DNA of 64,000 nucleotides, from positions 1 to 64,000 of the forward strand of contig WANT01000057.1 in the NCBI GenBank assembly GCA_015521685.1. The letters are read 5' to 3'. The DNA comes from Aeropyrum sp. (GTDB taxonomy: Archaea; Thermoproteota; Thermoprotei_A; Sulfolobales; Acidilobaceae). Made by a program: the position numbers and the translations under genes. Positions 1 through 6,873 of the stretch are shown piece after piece. The notes beneath the pieces were generated by a model, which saw only the letters and a program-made list of their open reading frames with translations, had not been told where the DNA came from and did no database searches. Within the stretch, counting starts at the first letter, position 1; each line of letters opens with the position of its first letter.

Positions 1-737
1 TAGTCAGCGAGCTCGAACACGCCCATCGGCAGTCCCAGGAGGTATTTGGCAGTGGCGTCTACCTCCACAACCTTATATCCACCCCGCTCTACTAGGACGC
101 ATGCAGACTCCATCAGCCGCCCTAGGATCCTATTGACTATGAACCCTGGGACGTCCTTCTTGACGACAACAGTTTGCTTGCCCATCATCTTTGCCAGCTC
201 AACTGTAGCCTGGACTGTCTCCTCGCTTGTCTTCTCCCCCTTGACTACCTCTACGAGAGGCATTAGTACGGGTGGGTTAAAGAAGTGCATCCCCACGACC
301 TTATCTGGCCTCGAGGTCGCCGAGGCTATCTCAGTTATAGGAAGGCTGCTGGTATTAGAGGCTAGTATCGCGTGCTCTGGGGCCTTCCTGTCTGCGAAGG
401 CGAAGAGCTTTTGCTTGAGCTCCAGCTTCTCAGGTATAGCCTCTATCATGAAGTCAGACTCTGATAGGGCCTTTGCCAGTGCCTCGCTGTACTCCCCGTC
501 GCTACCCACACTCACTACGGGCGTGATTCTGGAGAGGACGGTCTCAACAGACTCCCTTAGAACCCCCTTGCTATGGAGCTTTTCAAGGCTCCACCTTATC
601 TTCTCGAGTGCATTCTTTAGTATCTCATCGCTAATGTCTGCTAGGTAGACCTTGAGGCCGGTCATGGCTGCTAGCTCTGCTATCCCGTGACCCATGGTCC
701 CTGCTCCTACTACAGTCACCACCCTTACTTCCGCCAA
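1..737 (-). CDS. 3-hydroxyacyl-CoA dehydrogenase, N-terminal part (cut by window edge)
   Basis: NAD-dependent oxidation of 3-hydroxyacyl-CoA in fatty-acid beta-oxidation, cytoplasmic. About 245 residues are visible before the gene leaves the window on the left. The N-terminus carries the Rossmann dinucleotide motif GAGTMGHGIAE at residues 11-21. This is followed by ADIS, by NTSSLPITEIA and by the HFFNPP motif that is diagnostic of the family. Further on come VVVKKDVPGFIVNR and the start of the C-terminal helical domain. I chose the TTG at 737; GTG codons a few residues later are also possible. Many archaeal members are fused to an enoyl-CoA hydratase domain, which would lie outside the window. 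The gene is divergent from the small gene at 869. The family call is secure; the full length and any fusion cannot be seen. Confidence 0.92.
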   Translation of the reverse strand, partial: MAEVRVVTVVGAGTMGHGIAELAAMTGLKVYLADISDEILKNALEKIRWSLEKLHSKGVLRESVETVLSRITPVVSVGSDGEYSEALAKALSESDFMIEAIPEKLELKQKLFAFADRKAPEHAILASNTSSLPITEIASATSRPDKVVGMHFFNPPVLMPLVEVVKGEKTSEETVQATVELAKMMGKQTVVVKKDVPGFIVNRILGRLMESACVLVERGGYKVVEVDATAKYLLGLPMGVFELAD

Positions 738-820
738 GGCTATCAGGCCATTAAGAATGATTTCTATGTGGAAGCTATTACCTCAAACACCTCTACACAG
801 TAGAACAAACACCTACAAAA

Positions 821-830
821 CCGTTTAATA
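821..830 (+). promoter_or_regulatory. TATA-type promoter for the small gene at 869
   Basis: An A/T-rich element CCGTTTAATA lies about 40 bases before the chosen ATG at 869. That would place a start of transcription near 850, just before the GGTGAT ribosome site. Assigned by position and composition only. Confidence 0.4.
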
Positions 831-868
831 GCCCTAGTGGACCCAGAGCCTAGTAGGTGATAGGAGAT

Positions 869-1132
869 ATGACCAACTATCTAGACGAACTAAAGGATAT
901 ACTCAGGCCTCACCTCTCGAAATACGGGCTGAAGATACTCCCCCGCGGGAGAAGCCAGTTCAGCCTAGTGAAGGGTGGAACGATAGTTATGACCGTGAGG
1001 GACGCACAGGAGACGGTCGAACTCTCCTACAAAGAGAAGAAGTACTCCTACGATAAGTGGTACACCAAACCGGAGCACCTGGCCCAGACCATAATAAACG
1101 TTCTAGAAGCGCAGGAGAAACCAGCAGAATAG
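869..1132 (+). CDS. Small hypothetical protein (87 aa)
   Basis: I do not recognise this family. The 87-residue product is soluble and rich in charged residues (start MTNYLDELKDILRPHL). It has a predicted amphipathic helix, then a beta-rich middle (KGGTIVMTVRD, ETVELSYKEKKYSYD) and a C-terminal helix. This looks like a compact folded domain with no signal peptide, membrane segment or cysteine. A GTG at 857 is in frame. I prefer the ATG at 869 because GGTGAT at 856-861 sits 7 bases before it and is complementary to the archaeal 16S tail, while the GTG overlaps that site. The gene stands alone between divergent fadB-like and co-directional thrC-like genes and is followed by two hairpins. Codon use matches the neighbours, so it is probably a conserved single-domain protein. 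Confidence 0.75.
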   Translation: MTNYLDELKDILRPHLSKYGLKILPRGRSQFSLVKGGTIVMTVRDAQETVELSYKEKKYSYDKWYTKPEHLAQTIINVLEAQEKPAE

Positions 1133-1134
1133 CC

Positions 1135-1213
1135 TAGTGGAGGCGTGCTCCCCACAACTGATCATACATCCAAGCCTGGGCCTCCACTACACCCACTCCC
1201 CCTAGTAGGGGAG
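1135..1213 (+). terminator. Two consecutive stem-loops downstream of the small gene (terminator or structured RNA)
   Basis: A perfect 10-base inverted repeat, TAGTGGAGGC at 1135-1144 and its complement at 1180-1189, encloses 35 bases. It is followed by a second stem, CTCCCC at 1196-1201 and GGGGAG at 1208-1213, around a six-base loop. The first stem begins two bases after the stop of the small gene, and ACA (1189-1191) directly abuts its 3' side. A strong 3'-end structure is the simple reading. A small structured RNA is an alternative, but I could not draw a convincing upper stem or kink-turn inside the loop. Confidence 0.4.
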
Positions 1214-1288
1214 GGCCCTGCCAATCTTATTTTAGTCAGCGCAACTCGGAAACACTTTGAGCCAATCTAGAAATATATCGGGGAATGA

Positions 1289-2308
1289 GTGTTGGACCTC
1301 ACATTCAAGCTGTGGTGCCCGCGGTGCGGCTTCCGCGGTAGCGCTGGAGAGTATCACCCCTGGTGCCCCAGGTGTCGGGGGCCGCTGGAGGGCGAGGACC
1401 TCCCGCCTCCAAGGCCTATCCTAGGGGAGGGAGGGACACCCCTAGTGGAGTTCCATAGCGGTGCTTACGCTAAGCTAGAATACCTTAACCCTTCTGGTAG
1501 CTTCAAAGACCGTGGGGTCGGATATAGCCTCTGGATAGCTAGGCGTTTGGGCTACAAGTGTGCAGTGGTGGATTCGAGCGGGAATACAGGTCTCTCAACA
1601 GCCGTCTACTCGGCGTACCTAGGGCTAGAAGCCAGGATCTATGTCCCCGCCAGCGCTGCCCCCGGGAAAAAGTCTCTCATAAGAGCTGTAGGTGCCAGGC
1701 TGATAGAGACTAGGACGAGGGACGAGGCCAGGATAATGGCAGAGAGAGAGGCGGACGAGTGCTTCCACATAGCCCACCCTACAAGCGCCCTCTTCCTCGA
1801 AGGAATGAAGACTGCTGGTACCGAATTGGCAGGCCACGCTGAAGGGGCAGACATCTTCGTCCCAACTAGCAGTGGGTCTCTCCTCATAGGTATAAACCGT
1901 GGCCTGAGGGAGGCTGGAGTAGGGGGTTATAGGCTGATAGCAGTGCAGTCCAAGAACGCCTACTCGCTGAAGGGGAGGGTGCCAGAGCTAGCCTCCATAG
2001 GAGGAGACCAAGCCAGCCTGCTTGACGCACTACTACTGCGAAACCCAGCCAGGCTAGAGGAGCTGGCAAGGGCTGTATTGGAGACAGGCGGGGGTGTGGT
2101 TGCGGTGGGTGATGAGGCCGCGGTGGCCGGATTTCGGGAGGCTCACGCCAAAGGACTGTTAGCGGAGCCCAGCAGCGCTGCTGCATTGGCGGCTTTTCTT
2201 AGTTTGAAGGAGAAGTTGGAGGCCCGGCGGGCAATCCTGGTCCTTACGGGCAGTAGCCTGAAGTATGTTGGCCTAATCGAGAACATAATATCTCGGAGGA
2301 AGCTGTGA
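1289..2308 (+). CDS. Threonine synthase-like PLP enzyme
   Basis: PLP-dependent enzyme of the threonine synthase group, which converts O-phosphohomoserine to threonine. The N-terminus is a zinc-ribbon-like segment with two CPRC pairs (residues about 9-31). The PLP lysine lies in NPSGSFKDRG (about residues 67-76). SSGNTG binds the substrate phosphate and PTSSGSLL is the PLP-phosphate loop. Length (339 aa) is normal for the archaeal short form. The GTG start at 1289 is followed immediately by TTG. The gene runs one base ahead of the precorrin-2 dehydrogenase and is probably co-transcribed with it. Because neighbours are siroheme genes, a role in sulfur amino acid or cysteate metabolism is an alternative, since PLP paralogues of threonine synthase do this in other archaea. 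The fold assignment is firm, the substrate less so. Confidence 0.8.
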   Translation: MLDLTFKLWCPRCGFRGSAGEYHPWCPRCRGPLEGEDLPPPRPILGEGGTPLVEFHSGAYAKLEYLNPSGSFKDRGVGYSLWIARRLGYKCAVVDSSGNTGLSTAVYSAYLGLEARIYVPASAAPGKKSLIRAVGARLIETRTRDEARIMAEREADECFHIAHPTSALFLEGMKTAGTELAGHAEGADIFVPTSSGSLLIGINRGLREAGVGGYRLIAVQSKNAYSLKGRVPELASIGGDQASLLDALLLRNPARLEELARAVLETGGGVVAVGDEAAVAGFREAHAKGLLAEPSSAAALAAFLSLKEKLEARRAILVLTGSSLKYVGLIENIISRRKL

Positions 2309-2309
2309 G

Positions 2310-3011
2310 ATGGCTACTCGCGGGGAGCACGATGGGAGCGCTGATGCCACGCTTTACCATCCACTTGTTCTGAGGATCGAGGGGCTCAGGGTCCTCGTAG
2401 TGGGTGGTGGAGGTGTAGGCTCGAGGAGGGCTATACTGCTAGCCGAGAAGGGCGCTGAAGTCAAAGTCGTGTCGCTAGAGTTCAGCCCTGAACTAGACAA
2501 TGCGAAAAAGCTGTATGGGGTGGAGTTGATAGAAGGAGGTATAGACAAGGCGCGGGAATACCTGGATTGGGCTAGCATGCTAATCATAGCTGTGCCCTGG
2601 AGCGGTGAGGCCGAGGACCTCGCCCGCGAGGCGCTCAGAAAGGGGAAGCTGGTTAACACCGCGCCGGAGGGCCGTCTAGGCAACGTGATATTCCCCTTCG
2701 CAGAAGACTTGTCGGGTCTCATAGTGGCCATCACCAGTCTGGGCGTTTCGGGTCTCGCGGCTAGAAGGGCTCTCGAGAGGGTTATTGAGGTCCTCAAGAA
2801 CGACCCCGAAATAGCTTGCCTCTACGAGACTCACGGGAGACTCAAGCTGAGGATGAAGAAGAGTATTCAAGACCCCACAATCAGGATGAGAATCCACATG
2901 GCGCTCTGGCAAGACGTGGAGTATAGGAGGCTGTGCGCCTCAGGGTTGCTAGGAGAGGCTTGGAGGAGGGCGTTGGAGGTGGCCAGGGATATTGCGGGGA
3001 GAGAAGTGTAG
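2310..3011 (+). CDS. Precorrin-2 dehydrogenase (siroheme synthase N-domain type)
   Basis: NAD-dependent oxidation of precorrin-2 to sirohydrochlorin, the step that leads to siroheme and, in archaea, to heme. The 233-residue protein begins with a Rossmann fold: LRVLVVGGGGVGSRRA at about residues 28-43, then the typical KGAEVKVVS strand and the NTAPEGRLGNVIFPF segment matching the conserved N-x-x-D/E...F.P region. GVSGLAARRALERVIE resembles the SPALARRLRE stretch of the family. The methyltransferase domain of bacterial CysG is absent, so precorrin-2 must come from a separate enzyme. One base separates it from the upstream thrC-like stop, and its end overlaps the uroporphyrinogen-III synthase by 20 bases, so the three genes form a tight operon. 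Confidence 0.88.
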   Translation: MATRGEHDGSADATLYHPLVLRIEGLRVLVVGGGGVGSRRAILLAEKGAEVKVVSLEFSPELDNAKKLYGVELIEGGIDKAREYLDWASMLIIAVPWSGEAEDLAREALRKGKLVNTAPEGRLGNVIFPFAEDLSGLIVAITSLGVSGLAARRALERVIEVLKNDPEIACLYETHGRLKLRMKKSIQDPTIRMRIHMALWQDVEYRRLCASGLLGEAWRRALEVARDIAGREV

Positions 3012-3711
3012 CCTTCTGCTGCTAACACCCAGCGAGGACCTAGCGCTAGAGATAAGCTCACTATTTGGAGGAGAGGTCATATGGATACCAATCCTAGGAT
3101 TCGAGCCAGTGGACGGCTGGGAGGAGAGGCTCGAAGAAGCTCTTAGAAGCTGCGGCGTGGTTGGATTCACTAGCCCGAGAGGGGTAGAGGTGGCGGCGAG
3201 CCGCAGGGATTTGTTCGAGGACGTCATAGTCTACGCTGTAGGCCCGACAACAGCCCAGGCCGTCTCTAGCCTTCTGGGTGTGGAGCCCAGGATGCCGAGT
3301 AGATACTACAGCGTTCAGGACCTGGTCGAGCAGGCTCGAGAAGACGGTGCTAAGTGCATAGTGCTGGCCAGGAGCCAGGCCGCAAGCTCCAAGCCCCAAG
3401 TCGAGGGGATAGAGGTGAGAGAGGTCGCCCTATATAGGCCCATAGTTAGGAGCGAGATGGTTAGAGAGGCAAGGTCTATCAGCGCGGATGTGGCCATAAT
3501 TACCAGCAGCTTGATAGCCAGGGCCTACTGCTCGGGCGACATCAACGCCAAGTCTATACTTGCAATCGGTAGGGAGACGGGAAGGGAGGTCCTCAGCAGG
3601 TGCCCGCCGCTCCCCACCTGCATACCCCGCAAACCAACAAGGAAGGGTATAGCCCGGTCAGCCCACTCGCTGTGCAGACTTGTAGAGGGACTCCACCCAG
3701 GCCGGGAGTAG
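2992..3711 (+). CDS. hemD: Uroporphyrinogen-III synthase
   Basis: Cyclises hydroxymethylbilane to uroporphyrinogen III, the common tetrapyrrole precursor. The 239-residue sequence is diverged, as usual for HemD. It shows the recognisable pattern of FTSPRGVEVAA (residues about 59-69), then VYAVGPTTAQAV, the hinge to the second domain, CIVLARSQAAS, VREVALYRP and ADVAIITSSLIARA, and near the C-terminus AIGRETGREV. The TTG start at 2992 overlaps the preceding gene by 20 bases, which suggests translational coupling. The last 54 bases overlap the 3' end of the convergent chelatase-like gene. Operon context with precorrin-2 dehydrogenase supports the call. Confidence 0.85.
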   Translation: MRGEKCSLLLLTPSEDLALEISSLFGGEVIWIPILGFEPVDGWEERLEEALRSCGVVGFTSPRGVEVAASRRDLFEDVIVYAVGPTTAQAVSSLLGVEPRMPSRYYSVQDLVEQAREDGAKCIVLARSQAASSKPQVEGIEVREVALYRPIVRSEMVREARSISADVAIITSSLIARAYCSGDINAKSILAIGRETGREVLSRCPPLPTCIPRKPTRKGIARSAHSLCRLVEGLHPGRE

Positions 3712-4263
3712 CTCTTCAATAGCCTCAAAGAGGTAGCCGACTGACTTGGCCGGTCCACACTTAGATATCGCCTTGGAGACTCTACCCGGGAAGAGGCTGG
3801 TCGCCGCCATGCACTCGGAACACTCCACCCTATCAATCTCGACTAATCTGACGTCGGCACCCAGTAGCTTGGACAGCTCCATAGATATCGCCTCGAGGTC
3901 CTCCCTCTGCTCCTTGACAAACCGCTTGGCAGGCCAGTAAACTAGAGAGACGCGGGAGCAGCCCGATAGCCTTCTAGCTAAGCCTTGGGCTATCACGTTG
4001 TATGGTATCGGGCCGAAGTGAAGGGCTCCCACCTCCCTAGCCGCCTCCACAACAGTATACAGATGGCCGCCCCTCGCCGGGAGTAGGCTCACTACTAGGT
4101 CTCCCTTCCTAAACCCGTGCTCCCCCTCCTCCACCCTCTTCATAGGCACAGCTATAGCCTCTACCCCTAGTGACTGTCCTATTCTAGAGGCTAGGGCTTC
4201 GACCATGTCAACGCCTCTAGGATCGCCCGGCTCGTGGTATACGATTACTATTCTCCCAACCAT
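3658..4263 (-). CDS. CbiX-like chelatase (putative sirohydrochlorin ferro/cobaltochelatase)
   Basis: Proposed to insert a metal into sirohydrochlorin. The 201-residue protein starts GRIVIVYHEPGDPRG, with His10 where CbiX proteins carry the HGS motif. Near residue 60 it has LVVSLLPARGGHL, which matches the vvP.fL..G.H element holding the second metal-ligand histidine. The C-terminal half has a CSEC pair and another cysteine (SKCGPAKS) that could hold an Fe-S centre; this is inference. It begins directly after the TAG of the aldo/keto reductase (TAGATG, no spacer), so the two are co-transcribed. Its 3' end overlaps hemD by 54 bases on the opposite strand. Position between siroheme genes strengthens an otherwise moderate sequence match. 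Confidence 0.5.
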   Translation of the reverse strand: MVGRIVIVYHEPGDPRGVDMVEALASRIGQSLGVEAIAVPMKRVEEGEHGFRKGDLVVSLLPARGGHLYTVVEAAREVGALHFGPIPYNVIAQGLARRLSGCSRVSLVYWPAKRFVKEQREDLEAISMELSKLLGADVRLVEIDRVECSECMAATSLFPGRVSKAISKCGPAKSVGYLFEAIEELLPAWVESLYKSAQRVG

Positions 4264-5253
4264 CTAAGCCACCCCAGATAGCCTCAGGCTCTTCAACGGA
4301 GCTTCTGGGCTACTCTCAACCTCTTCTAGATAAATCTCTCTTATCCGCCTTACTGCGCTGGGAGGCATAATCTCGAAGCTCTCTCTACCAACGTACTCTT
4401 CCAGCCTAGAGAGCTCATTAGAGATTACCACTATGATGTCTATGGGAGCGCTCGAGAATATGAAGGAGATCGCCTTCTGTCCAGGCGTTCCCGGGAGCCT
4501 GTCGAGGACCTCGTCCTTCATCTTGAGGTATGTTCTGAAGGCCCAGTCGTACCATCCAGCCCTCCTGAGGCTCCTGTGGTCTGATATACTCTTCACGTCC
4601 TCTGGAGATACGCTCTCGTCGAGAACCCCGCCAGCGTGGGGGACCCTAGCCACAGTGCTCACCCCATGCTTACGGCTCCACCTCGCAATAGTGTAGCCGG
4701 GCTCCTGCTCCAGCATGTTGTAGACGAACTGCAGGACCTCAACCTCGCTGTGGTTAAGAGCCTCCAGCGCCTCCTCAGCTATATCCGTCTCTGGGCCTAG
4801 GGCTACACCCGCCATACGCGCTAGGCCCTCCCTCCTAGCCCTCTTTAGGAACTCATACGCTGTTCTCCCCCTGAGGACCTCGATGGGTGGGTTGTGGAGG
4901 TATAGTATGTCAACGCTACTCCTCCCGAGCCTCCTCAGGCTGCGCCGAAGGGCCTCCCAAAGATAGTCTAGATCATACCTCCTCTTCGGATGCCCTTCAG
5001 AGTAGAAGTCGTAACCAACTTTGGTCGCGACTCTAACATCCCCCATAGTTCCGAGGGCCTTCACGAGAAGGGTCTCACCCCTACCCCTGCCGTAGACGTC
5101 TGCAGTATCGAAGCTGTTAATACCTAGCTTGTAGGCGCCCCTGAGGACCTTGATAGCCTCAGCCTCGCTTACTTCACCGTACATACCTGTTAGGCTGTAT
5201 ACCCCGAAGGATAAGCGTGAGTGCTCGACCCCTGCTAGGATGACTTTCTGCAA
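4264..5253 (-). CDS. Aldo/keto reductase family oxidoreductase
   Basis: NAD(P)H-dependent reduction of a carbonyl substrate by a TIM-barrel enzyme; substrate unknown. Visible signatures are GINSFDTADVYGRG (catalytic Asp and Tyr, about residues 45-58), VATKVGYD (catalytic Lys), VDILYLHNPP (His) and a C-terminal segment GTPGQKAISFIFSSAPID. The length of 329 aa is standard for the family. The TTG start at 5253 follows a GGTGGTAGG stretch. The downstream gene starts with no gap, so the reductase and the chelatase-like gene share a transcript; whether they share a pathway is not evident. It may be a general detoxification reductase. Confidence 0.88.
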   Translation of the reverse strand: MQKVILAGVEHSRLSFGVYSLTGMYGEVSEAEAIKVLRGAYKLGINSFDTADVYGRGRGETLLVKALGTMGDVRVATKVGYDFYSEGHPKRRYDLDYLWEALRRSLRRLGRSSVDILYLHNPPIEVLRGRTAYEFLKRARREGLARMAGVALGPETDIAEEALEALNHSEVEVLQFVYNMLEQEPGYTIARWSRKHGVSTVARVPHAGGVLDESVSPEDVKSISDHRSLRRAGWYDWAFRTYLKMKDEVLDRLPGTPGQKAISFIFSSAPIDIIVVISNELSRLEEYVGRESFEIMPPSAVRRIREIYLEEVESSPEAPLKSLRLSGVA

Positions 5254-5514
5254 CCTACCACCACTGTCCCAGTATTGGCCGGGGTGGTGTTTAGTTGAAG
5301 TAATTACTCGCTATTATCCTGAATGTGCAGCATATAAGGTGTTAGGGTCTAGGCAAAAATATTATATCCACAGGAAGTAAACTCAGCCACATGCCAGTAT
5401 TGCAGAAGAACCCGTCTACTACATGGCGAAACCCCCAGTATTACCCAGGTATCTACAACCGGAAATCCCCTAAATCAACCCGACTAGTAAAACCAAGGGC
5501 GGTGATGGGATAGG

Positions 5515-5733
5515 ATGCGGCTGATAACGGTCAAGATGCCCGAAATGTATGTGAAGGGAATAGACGAGCTCGTAAGGGCGGGTAGATACAGCAGTAGGAG
5601 CGAGGTTATCAGGATAGCGGTAAGAGAGCTTCTCAAGAGAGAGCTGTGGGGCACGGCCGTCCCTTCATTCGGTGCTCCGCTAGCACCTATAGAACACGTG
5701 GAGGGAGGGCCTGAGGACGCTGTAACGTACTAA
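5515..5733 (+). CDS. Ribbon-helix-helix (CopG/Arc type) DNA-binding protein
   Basis: Small transcription regulator of 72 residues. The N-terminus MRLITVKMPEMYVKGIDEL forms the DNA-binding ribbon and first helix. GRYSSRSEVIRIAVRELLKRE is the classic second helix, with the S-R-S-E-V-I-R signature of RHH proteins. The C-terminal 25 residues are a short Pro/Glu-containing tail of unknown use. The ATG at 5515 has GGTGAT at 5504-5509 upstream. No toxin-like partner follows directly: the next gene is convergent. It is therefore more likely a stand-alone regulator than an antitoxin. Confidence 0.85.
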   Translation: MRLITVKMPEMYVKGIDELVRAGRYSSRSEVIRIAVRELLKRELWGTAVPSFGAPLAPIEHVEGGPEDAVTY

Positions 5734-5770
5734 AAACCAGGCTCCTGCATAAGGGAAAGCCCTATCCAAC

Positions 5771-6790
5771 TCACCTCACATATCCTGGCTTCAGGTCCTC
5801 AAGACTGAATATAGCCATAACATCCCGCGGCCTACAGTACGCCTTAGCCTCATCCACAATCTCGTTTATCAGATCTCTATTCACAGCATGAGCCATAAAG
5901 TAGCAGACGTGCCTCCACGCTCCCGGCGGATAGCTCTCCCTCAGCACCACATGGGTACTATAGGGAAGCTCGGCGGCCTTAGCACACGTACCCTCCTCCC
6001 CGAGCTCCCCTGGCTCCATCACAACCATAGAGTTCTCTAGGAACCCAGCCCTATGCCCGTCTAGAGCAGCCCCCGGATCCATTAGCACGCCTTTGGAGAG
6101 GAGAAGGTTTACTGCATCTAGTACCTCATCAACACTCATACTTAGCCTCTCGGCTACGCTCTTGTAAGGATTAAGGTTAAGATGAAGTACTCTAACAAGC
6201 TTGGGTAGCCTCGGGTCCACACCCAGCTCCTCTGCTCGCGGAGGATTCTCAACCACCCTCCAATACCTGCCGCTCCTCGAAACACCAGATATGAGGTCGT
6301 ACTTGACGCTGAGCTTGTAGGTTTTCTTGCTGAAGAGGGCTATCCACCTATCAACCCCAGCCTTCTTCGCAGCCTCATCTGCATCCCTTAGAAGCTCCTC
6401 CCTAGTAGGCCGCTTCATTACTATCCAGACGTTGTATTCAGGGTGATCCCTGAGGTAGTTGTGTGTAACGTCGGGGTCCCCTCGGAAGATGTCGGCCAGA
6501 ACCTTGTAGTTGTCGCCGGCAGCGAACGCTATGAGAGCCGCCTTCTTGCCCTGTGCACGGTAGTTGTAATAAAATCCTATCCTCTTCAGTATACCAGACT
6601 TAGCCAGACTCCTAAGCCTCTCTACCGCGGCCTCGGGGCTCAGCCCTGCGGCTCTAGCAGCATCACCTATGGGATCTGGGCCTAGCTGGAAGTTGTACTG
6701 GAGCTCCATAAGGAGGTCAACATTCCTCTCATCGTGGAGTAGCCTATGTAGCCTACCCGCCATCAACCCTAAACATCTCCCAGCCACCAA
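5771..6790 (-). CDS. Siroheme decarboxylase, AhbA-AhbB-like two-domain fusion
   Basis: Siroheme decarboxylases (AhbA/AhbB, NirD/L/G/H family) remove acetate carboxyls from siroheme to give 12,18-didecarboxysiroheme in the alternative heme route. Each half of this 339-residue protein has a winged-helix region followed by an AsnC-like ligand domain. The first half shows ILKRIGFYYNYRAQGKKAA and THNYLRDHPEYNVWIVM, which match the family's H-N-Y-x-R...YN-x-W signature. The second half (from about residue 190) has a second HTH-like segment and THVVLRESYPPGAWRHVCYFMAH. Usually the two subunits are separate genes of about 160-170 aa. The TTG at 6790 is the longest start; an ATG ten codons in (MAGRLHRLL) is plausible. 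Siroheme genes 2-3 kb away agree. Confidence 0.75.
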   Translation of the reverse strand: MVAGRCLGLMAGRLHRLLHDERNVDLLMELQYNFQLGPDPIGDAARAAGLSPEAAVERLRSLAKSGILKRIGFYYNYRAQGKKAALIAFAAGDNYKVLADIFRGDPDVTHNYLRDHPEYNVWIVMKRPTREELLRDADEAAKKAGVDRWIALFSKKTYKLSVKYDLISGVSRSGRYWRVVENPPRAEELGVDPRLPKLVRVLHLNLNPYKSVAERLSMSVDEVLDAVNLLLSKGVLMDPGAALDGHRAGFLENSMVVMEPGELGEEGTCAKAAELPYSTHVVLRESYPPGAWRHVCYFMAHAVNRDLINEIVDEAKAYCRPRDVMAIFSLEDLKPGYVR

Positions 6791-6873
6791 ATGTTAGGTG
6801 CTGGTATCATTATTCCTAGGTAAATACCCCCCCGGAGGAGTCAATGCGTGTAATTCTATCGATATATACACGG

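Noticed and set aside
46-648. Long open frame on the plus strand at the left end
   Set aside because: It is antisense to the 3-hydroxyacyl-CoA dehydrogenase, whose reading on the minus strand shows all family motifs.
5515-5733. RHH protein as antitoxin of a type II pair
   Set aside because: No small toxin-like gene follows or precedes it; the downstream neighbour is convergent and codes for the siroheme decarboxylase-like protein.
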